Of a stretch of DNA of 64,000 nucleotides, positions 58,912 through 64,000 are shown in pieces. The stretch is from Saccharomonospora piscinae (lineage in GTDB: Bacteria > Actinomycetota > Actinomycetes > Mycobacteriales > Pseudonocardiaceae). A program made the translations under genes and the position numbers. Location: the NCBI RefSeq assembly GCF_005862235.1, contig NZ_VCEK01000001.1:558001-622000 (forward strand). Reading direction: 5' to 3'. Under the pieces are notes generated by a model. The model searched no databases, was not told where the DNA came from, and was given only the letters and a program-made list of their open reading frames with translations. Numbering within the stretch: position 1 is the stretch's first letter; every line of letters starts with the position of its first letter.

Positions 58912-60068
58912 GCACACCGGACCTGCTCTACTCCGACGTGGAGGACGACCTGCGGGCCACGGTGCGGGACCTCGTCCGCGACCACTGCCCCCCGGACTCG
59001 CTGATCGCGAGGGCCGACAGTGCCGAGCCGTACGACCTCGCACTGTGGCGCACGCTCGCGGCCGACCTCGGGCTGGCGGGACTGGCCGTGCCGGAGGCCT
59101 CCGGCGGGCAGGGGGCGTCCGCCCGCGAGGTCGCGCTGGTGCTGGAGGAGCTGGGGCGCGGCCTGGCGCCCGTGCCGTTCCTCGGTAGCGCGGTGCTCGC
59201 CACGTCGGTGCTGTCGCGGGTGGCGGCCGCCGAGCCGGGCGAGCACCCCACGGCGCTGCTACGGCGGCTTGCCGACGGCAGCGCGACCGGAGCGCTCGCG
59301 GTATCGCTGGCCGCCCTTCCCGACGGGGAGTTCCCCACCACGGTGAACGCAGAATCCCTGGGCGACGCGATCGTGCTCGACGGGGCCGTCACCACGGTCG
59401 CCGACGCCTCGGTGGCGGACGAGTTCGTGGTGCCCGCCGTGGGGCCGGACGGTCCCGGCCTGTACGCCGTGGCCGCGGGCGCGCACGGCGTGACCGTGTC
59501 CGAGGCCGTGTCGTTCGACCTCACCCGGCGCGTCGGCGACGTGGCGCTGCGGCGGGCACCGGCGCGGGTGCTGGCGACCGGGGAGACGGCACGGACCGCG
59601 CTGCGAGAGGGGCTGCTGACGGCCGCGGGGTTGCTCGCGTCCGAGCAACTCGGCGTGGCGCAGTGGTGTCTGGACACGACGGTGGCGTACGTGAAGCAGC
59701 GCCACCAGTTCGGCAGGCCCGTCGGCTCGTTCCAGGCGGTCAAGCACCGGCTCGCCGACGTGTGGCTGTCCCTGGTGGGGGCACGCGCCGCCGCGCGCTA
59801 CGCCGCCGACGTGCTCGCGTCGCCGGAGGCGTTCGAGCCCGGCTCCGATGTGGAGGTCGCGGTGGCCGTGGCGCAGTCGTCCTGCGCGGTCCTCGCCGTG
59901 CAGGCCGCCGAGGAGGCCGTCCAGCTGCACGGCGGCATCGGCATGACGTGGGAGCATCCGGTGCATCTCTACCTCAAGCGCGCCAAGGCCGACGAGCTGG
60001 CCCTCGGCACCCCGGCCCGCCACCGCGCGGCCCTGGCGACCCCGGCGAACCTGCCCCCGCCGCCGTGA
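58908..60068 (+). CDS. acyl-CoA dehydrogenase paralogue without the EGGTSE motif
   Basis: A 386-residue acyl-CoA dehydrogenase-fold protein. RHQFGRPVGSFQAVKHRLAD and AEEAVQLHGGIGMTWEHPVH are conserved, but the C-terminal motif with the catalytic Glu (EGGTSE) is absent and the N-terminal half is diverged. It resembles the second partner of heteromeric FadE pairs. ATG 58908 overlaps the previous gene. It ends the kinase/dehydrogenase operon and converges on the TetR gene at 60090. Confidence 0.9.
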   Translation: MSTPDLLYSDVEDDLRATVRDLVRDHCPPDSLIARADSAEPYDLALWRTLAADLGLAGLAVPEASGGQGASAREVALVLEELGRGLAPVPFLGSAVLATSVLSRVAAAEPGEHPTALLRRLADGSATGALAVSLAALPDGEFPTTVNAESLGDAIVLDGAVTTVADASVADEFVVPAVGPDGPGLYAVAAGAHGVTVSEAVSFDLTRRVGDVALRRAPARVLATGETARTALREGLLTAAGLLASEQLGVAQWCLDTTVAYVKQRHQFGRPVGSFQAVKHRLADVWLSLVGARAAARYAADVLASPEAFEPGSDVEVAVAVAQSSCAVLAVQAAEEAVQLHGGIGMTWEHPVHLYLKRAKADELALGTPARHRAALATPANLPPPP

Positions 60069-60089
60069 GCGGGATCGCGACGGAGCGGG

Positions 60090-60680
60090 TCAGGTCGGCC
60101 GGAGGGAGTCCAGAAGCAGGTCCGCGAAGTGGTCGCCCACCTCGCGGGCGGAGAGACTTCCGCTCGGCCGGTACCAGAATCCGAGGTGGTGCACCGCGCC
60201 GAAGAAGAAGTCCACGATGATCTCGGCGGGCTTGTCCGAGCGGAACTCGCCCCCGCGCTGGCCCTGTTCGATGAGCGAACGGAACCGCTCGTGGTAGCGG
60301 CGGCGCTGTGTGCGCACCGCCTGGCGCGTGGCGGGGTCGAGCCGGTGCATCGACTGGAAGAAGATCGCCGTGTCGTCGAGGTTCGCGATGGTGCTCACCA
60401 CCACGTCGGCGGCGATGGCACGCAGCCGCGCCGCCACCGGTTCCTCGCTCGCGGCCAGCTCGTCGAGCCTGCGGGTCTGCTCCCGCAGCACCCGCGCGTA
60501 GATCTCGTGGAGCAGGTCGTCCTTCGAGCGGAAGTAGTGGTACATCGCGCCCTTGGTGACCCCGGCCGCCTCGACGATGCGGCTCACCGACGTGCGGTCG
60601 AACCCGTGCTCGGCGAACAACCGGGTGGCCGCCGACAGCAGTCGCCGCTGCACACCACGCCGGTCGTCGGGAACGCTCAT
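60090..60680 (-). CDS. TetR/AcrR family transcriptional regulator
   Basis: A 196-residue TetR. RLFAEHGFDRTSVSRIVEAA and GVTKGAMYHYFRSKDDLLHE form the HTH; the C-terminal half is helical with the TetR_C pattern IIVDFFFGAVHHLGFWYRP. ATG 60680 is used; the ORF opens nine codons earlier. Converges with the dehydrogenase operon, so it is a good candidate for binding the palindrome at 55430. That link is inference. Confidence 0.9.
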   Translation of the reverse strand: MSVPDDRRGVQRRLLSAATRLFAEHGFDRTSVSRIVEAAGVTKGAMYHYFRSKDDLLHEIYARVLREQTRRLDELAASEEPVAARLRAIAADVVVSTIANLDDTAIFFQSMHRLDPATRQAVRTQRRRYHERFRSLIEQGQRGGEFRSDKPAEIIVDFFFGAVHHLGFWYRPSGSLSAREVGDHFADLLLDSLRPT

Positions 60681-60720
60681 CGCGGCGAGCATACCCACGG
60701 TCGCCACGCGCTCCGGCGCG

Positions 60721-61521
60721 TCACCCCGCGGCGCCGGAGCGGCCCTCGGGTTGCTCCAGGGTGCGCTGGAGCTTGTTCATCCCGCCGAGCCAGCGGTCGG
60801 TCTCGGTGGCCCGGCGCGCGTAGTACTCGGCGACTTCCGGGTGCGGCAGGATGAGGAACCGCCCGTCCCGCAGGCCCTCCACGGTGACCTCGGCGACCCG
60901 CTCGGCGGTGATCGCGCCGGGGCCGAGCAGAGCCGCCCCGGCGGGGCCCGCGTCCGCGAGCATCCCGGTGCGCACGCCCTGCGGGCACACGGCCTGCACG
61001 CGAATGCCCCGGTGCCGGTAGGTCGCCGCGAGCCACTCCGCGAAGCCCAGTGCGGCGTGCTTGCTCGCCGAGTACGGCGCCGAGCCCAGGCTCGTCAGCA
61101 GGCCGGCCGCCGAGACGGTCGCGAGGAAGTGACCCCGCCCGCGCTCCAGCCAGCGCGGCAACAACTCGCGGGTGGCGCGCACGTGGGCCATCACGTTGAC
61201 CTCCCACACCCGCGCCCATGCGTCCTCGGACGCCTCCGGCCCGCCGGGCACGGCGATTCCCGCGTTCGCGCTGAACAGATCGATCTCGCCGAGGGTCTCG
61301 CGAGCGGTGCCCACGAGCGCCCGCACGCCCTCCTCGGACGCGACGTCGCCCGCGAAGGCCGTGCCGCCGATGCGCTGCGCGACGGCCGTCGCGGCGTCGG
61401 CGTCGAGGTCGGCGACGACGACCCGCGCCCCTTCCGCCGCGAACCGTTCGGCCAGCGCGGCCCCGATGCCGTTGCCGCCACCGGTGATCACCACACCGGC
61501 GTCGGCGAGTTCGGTGGTCAC
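60721..61521 (-). CDS. short-chain dehydrogenase/reductase
   Basis: A 266-residue SDR: TGGGNGIGAALAERFAAEGA, NAGIAVPGG, and TVSAAGLLTSLGSAPYSASK (Ser, Tyr, Lys). It resembles SDRs of lipid or xenobiotic metabolism with a C-terminal extension (ATETDRWLGGMNKLQRTLE). GTG 61521 overlaps the stop of the preceding SDR gene (GTGA), so both are in one operon read away from the TetR at 62315. Confidence 0.9.
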   Translation of the reverse strand: MTTELADAGVVITGGGNGIGAALAERFAAEGARVVVADLDADAATAVAQRIGGTAFAGDVASEEGVRALVGTARETLGEIDLFSANAGIAVPGGPEASEDAWARVWEVNVMAHVRATRELLPRWLERGRGHFLATVSAAGLLTSLGSAPYSASKHAALGFAEWLAATYRHRGIRVQAVCPQGVRTGMLADAGPAGAALLGPGAITAERVAEVTVEGLRDGRFLILPHPEVAEYYARRATETDRWLGGMNKLQRTLEQPEGRSGAAG

Positions 61522-62270
61522 AGGCCACCGCCGAGAGTCACGCCGCCGTCGACGACGAGCGTCTGCCCGGTGATCCACGCGGACTGCTCGGACAGCAGGA
61601 AGGTCACCGCCCCCGCCACGTCGGACGGAACGCCGAGCCGCCGCATCGGGTACGCCGAGGCCACCTCCTCCTCCCGGTCCTCGTAGAGGGCGGTGGCGAA
61701 GGAGGTCTTCACCACGGCGGGCGCCACGGCGTTCACCCGGATCGCCGGGGCGAGTTCCCCGGCCAGCTCGGTGGTCAGCCGCATCAGCGCCGCCTTGCTG
61801 ACGCCGTACATGCCGATGCCGGGCGAGTTCCGCAACCCGGCGATCGAGGCGACGTTGACGATGGCGCCACCGTGTTCACCCATGCCCGCGTCGCGCACCT
61901 TCCGGGTCCACGACAGCGGGGCGAGCACGTTGACGCCGAAGATCTTCGCGGCAGCCTGGGGGTCGACGTCGAGCAGCGAGCCGTACACCGGGTTGATGCC
62001 GGTGTTGTTGACGAGGAAGTCGACGCGCCCGAACGCCCGCCGGGTGCGTTCGATCACCTCGTCCTGGTGCTCGGGGTCGTCGGCCTTGCCGGGCACCCCG
62101 AGCGCGACGGCGTCGCCACCGAGTTGCGCCGCGGCCTCGGCCAGCGGCTCGGGCTTGCGGGCGGTGATGGTGACCTTCGCGCCGGCGGCGACGAGGGCCT
62201 GCGCCACCCCGAAACCGATGCCCCTGCTGGCCCCTGTCACAATCGCGACACGGTCGGTCAGTGATTCCAC
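61518..62270 (-). CDS. short-chain dehydrogenase/reductase (FabG-like)
   Basis: A 250-residue SDR: TGASRGIGFGVAQALVAAGA, LVNNTGINPVYG, NVASIAGLRNSPGIGMYGVS with the downstream Lys, and terminal SEQSAWITGQTLVVDGG. It is close to short-chain fatty-acyl or sterol/secondary alcohol reductases. GTG 62270 is used. It is divergent from the TetR gene at 62315, with the TAAGCG operator in between. Confidence 0.92.
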   Translation of the reverse strand: MESLTDRVAIVTGASRGIGFGVAQALVAAGAKVTITARKPEPLAEAAAQLGGDAVALGVPGKADDPEHQDEVIERTRRAFGRVDFLVNNTGINPVYGSLLDVDPQAAAKIFGVNVLAPLSWTRKVRDAGMGEHGGAIVNVASIAGLRNSPGIGMYGVSKAALMRLTTELAGELAPAIRVNAVAPAVVKTSFATALYEDREEEVASAYPMRRLGVPSDVAGAVTFLLSEQSAWITGQTLVVDGGVTLGGGL

Positions 62271-62290
62271 GGCCGTTCTCCTCTCCAGGC

Positions 62291-62304
62291 TAAGCGCTCG
62301 CTTA
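62291..62304. promoter_or_regulatory. TetR-type operator in SDR / TetR divergent promoter
   Basis: TAAGCGCTCGCTTA, a perfect palindrome located 10 bp before the TetR start and 20 bp before the SDR start. Arms are identical to those at 54107-54120. Confidence 0.75.
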
Positions 62305-62314
62305 CAATTCGGGG

Positions 62315-62950
62315 ATGACGATGTCGCTGTCGGCCGAACTGTGGCCGGATGTCCAACCGGACGCGGCGCGGCGGCTCATGCTCGCCGGTGTCGAGTCCTT
62401 CGCCCAGCGCGGCTATCACGCCACCACCACCCGTGACATCGCGACCAACGCGGGCATGAGCCCGGCCGCGCTGTACGTCCACTTCCCGTCGAAGGCGGCG
62501 CTGCTGTTCGCCATCAGCCGCAGCGGACACGAACAGGCGCTCGCGCTCGTGCAGAACGCGGCCGAGCAGGCCGACACGCCGATGACGGCGTTGCGCGAGA
62601 TCGTGGAACGGTTCGTGGCCTGGCACGCGCGGCGGCACACGGTCGCGCGGGTGGTGCAGTACGAACTGGGCGCGCTGCCCGAGCAGGAGTACCGCGTGGT
62701 GGCCGAACTGCGCCGCGGCATCGAGCGCATCGTCCACGACATCGTGGTCCGCGGCGCCGAGGCCGGGCAGTTCACGGTGTCGGACCCGATGACCGCCGCA
62801 CGCGCGGTGCTCTCACTGGGCGTGGACGTCGCCCGCTGGTACACCGACCGCTCCCGCACATCGCCCGCCGAGCTGGGACGGCAGTACGGCGAACTCGCCC
62901 TGCGCATGCTGGGCGCCGACCCGGCCCGTGCGGCGAGCCCGCGCAACTGA
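62315..62950 (+). CDS. TetR/AcrR family transcriptional regulator (probable regulator of the TAAGCGNNCGCTTA sites)
   Basis: A 211-residue TetR. FAQRGYHATTTRDIATNAGM and SPAALYVHFPSKAALLFAIS form the HTH, and the effector half is of the type found in fatty-acid/acyl-CoA-responsive repressors. ATG 62315 follows GGGG. Its own promoter contains the TAAGCG operator, and a second copy precedes the SDR-MaoC operon at 54.1 kb. An acyl-CoA ligand is likely but unproven. Confidence 0.9.
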   Translation: MTMSLSAELWPDVQPDAARRLMLAGVESFAQRGYHATTTRDIATNAGMSPAALYVHFPSKAALLFAISRSGHEQALALVQNAAEQADTPMTALREIVERFVAWHARRHTVARVVQYELGALPEQEYRVVAELRRGIERIVHDIVVRGAEAGQFTVSDPMTAARAVLSLGVDVARWYTDRSRTSPAELGRQYGELALRMLGADPARAASPRN

Positions 62951-63017
62951 GCACCGCGCACGCACACCTCCGCTGACGTCGTGGCGCGGGAGCACTCCCG
63001 CCGGACCAGCCACATAC

Positions 63018-63031
63018 TAAGCGGTCGCTCA
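63018..63031. promoter_or_regulatory. imperfect copy of the TAAGCGNNCGCTTA site
   Basis: TAAGCGGTCGCTCA differs by one base from the other two sites. It lies between the TetR stop and the convergent DeoR gene, with no obvious gene to regulate. Confidence 0.4.
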
Positions 63032-63060
63032 CCACTCCCGCCACCCCCGGCGGGTCCCCG

Positions 63061-63846
63061 TCACACGCGCACGACCTCCACCCCGCTGTGCCGGAACTCC
63101 CTCACCAGAGCGCGGTCGGCACCGGTGTCGGTGACCAGCGTGTCCACCGCGTCGATGCCACAGATCGCGGCGAAGGCGGTGCGGCCGAGCTTGCCCGAGT
63201 CGGCCACCACGATCACCCGGTTGGCCCGCTCGACGAACGCGCCGTTGACGGCGGCCTCACCCTCGTGCTGGGCCGCCGCGCCCCTGGTGACGTCGAGCGC
63301 GTCGACCCCGAGGAACAGCACGTCGAGCGAGATGCGTTCCAGGATCGGCGTCGCCAGCGGCCCGGTCAGCTCGTAACTCAGTGCGCGAGCCACTCCCCCG
63401 GTGACCACCACGCGAAGGTGCGGGCGCACGGTCAGCTCGTTCGCGATGTTGACCGCGTTGGTGACGACGACGACCTCGTCACCCGGCGCCGGACCCCGCA
63501 GTTCCGGCCGTAGCGCGATCTCGCGGGCGACCTCCGTGGTCGTCGTGCCGCCGTTGAGGCCCACCACCGCGCGCGGCTCCACCAGAGACGCCGCCTCCCT
63601 GGCGATCCGGGTCTTCTCCTCGGCATGGCGGGTGGTCTTGTACCGCAGCGGCAGATCGGACGAGCCGGGTGCGGTGGTGGCGCCGCCCCGGGTCCGCGTG
63701 ATGAGCTGCTGCTCGGCGAGTTCGTCGAGGTCGCGCCTCGCCGTGGCCGCCGACACCCCGAGTTCCCGCACGAGGTCGTCCACGTGAACGCTCTCCCGCT
63801 CGATGACGAGTTCGAGCAGGCCCGCTAGTCTCTCGTGGCGGTTCAT
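63061..63846 (-). CDS. DeoR family transcriptional regulator (FruR-like)
   Basis: A 261-residue DeoR regulator. HTH: NRHERLAGLLELVIERESVH, VDDLVRELGVSAATARRDL and AEQQLITRTRGGATT. The sugar-phosphate domain follows (VGLNGGTTTTEVAREIA; VVTNAVNIANEL; VFLGVDALDVTRGA). ATG 63846 follows GGAAAGGGGG. Divergent from 1-phosphofructokinase, so a fructose operon regulator sensing a fructose phosphate is likely. Confidence 0.93.
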   Translation of the reverse strand: MNRHERLAGLLELVIERESVHVDDLVRELGVSAATARRDLDELAEQQLITRTRGGATTAPGSSDLPLRYKTTRHAEEKTRIAREAASLVEPRAVVGLNGGTTTTEVAREIALRPELRGPAPGDEVVVVTNAVNIANELTVRPHLRVVVTGGVARALSYELTGPLATPILERISLDVLFLGVDALDVTRGAAAQHEGEAAVNGAFVERANRVIVVADSGKLGRTAFAAICGIDAVDTLVTDTGADRALVREFRHSGVEVVRV

Positions 63847-63955
63847 CGGAGACCCCCTTTCCGCTATCGTCCTCATCGTACTGCTCCCGTGACGGATTCT
63901 GACGAGAAGTCCGGGAAAACGAACAGTATCGCTCACGCGCGGAAGCGAGTTCTCG

Positions 63956-64000
63956 ATGATCCTCACCATCACGCCCAACCCCGCCCTGGACGTCACCTAC
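63956..64000 (+). CDS. fruK: 1-phosphofructokinase, N-terminal fragment (continues past the window)
   Basis: Only 15 codons are present: MILTITPNPALDVTY, the highly conserved start of PfkB-family 1-phosphofructokinase (LacC/FruK), which phosphorylates fructose 1-phosphate. ATG 63956 lies after GGAAGCGAG. The divergent DeoR gene supports a fru operon, probably followed by fructose PTS genes outside the window. Confidence 0.75.
   Translation, partial: MILTITPNPALDVTY

Overview
The window is very GC-rich DNA with dense, often overlapping genes (ATGA/GTGA stop-start junctions), many GTG starts and purine-rich ribosome binding sites. It carries Lsr2, a MsiK/UgpC-type sugar ATPase, many TetR/ROK/DeoR regulators and actinomycete-type gas vesicle genes. 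This points to a filamentous actinobacterium, most likely Pseudonocardiaceae (Saccharomonospora, Prauserella or Amycolatopsis type). The family assignment is inference from gene content only.

Layout. 1-3578: end of a MacB-like permease, then a TetR-SDR-ABC exporter operon. 3579-8551: a disturbed stretch with a broken ABC-2 permease, gene-poor DNA, a six-repeat NHL protein, and a 2.2-kb single-gene insert bounded by a 15-bp copy of the end of a tRNA-Leu gene. 8724-21210: housekeeping and accessory genes (M20 peptidase, DrrAB-like exporter, DUF2867 protein, class V PLP enzyme, Lsr2, HIT protein, ROK regulator divergent from a MsiK-like ATPase, DHFR-fold protein, hydrolase). 21528-28475: NUDIX hydrolase and a three-subunit formate dehydrogenase whose catalytic subunit contains an in-frame UGA read as selenocysteine. 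28510-33808: PASTA protein, thioredoxin, VOC protein, AlkB-like dioxygenase, and an ATP-grasp/CocE-hydrolase pair. 33799-38056: a complete selenocysteine locus (selB, selA, tRNA-Sec, selD) that serves the formate dehydrogenase. 38581-38742: a MITE-like element sitting exactly at the stop codon of an aldehyde dehydrogenase gene. 40295-43616: nucleotidyltransferase, BON protein, phosphoesterase, Ser/Thr kinase. 43732-49191: a gas vesicle operon (two accessory genes, then gvpA, F, G, O, J, L, S, K) behind a SigB-like stress promoter. 49213-53334: mechanosensitive-channel-like protein, a J-domain/NERD fusion, and a MarR-hydrolase divergent pair. 53411-62950: a lipid or hydroxy-acid catabolism region (SDR, MaoC, kinase, three acyl-CoA dehydrogenases, two further SDRs, TetR regulators) with palindromic operators. 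63061-64000: a DeoR regulator divergent from the first codons of 1-phosphofructokinase.

How the genes work together. The sel genes and the UGA-containing formate dehydrogenase form one functional unit separated by about 6 kb. The APH-like kinase and the ACAD10/11-like dehydrogenase resemble the bacterial route for 4-hydroxyacyl-CoA catabolism (phosphorylation, then elimination). A shared TAAGCGNNCGCTTA operator links the fabG-like operon at 54.1 kb to the TetR/SDR divergon at 62.3 kb. No CRISPR array, rRNA operon, complete insertion sequence or phage is visible.
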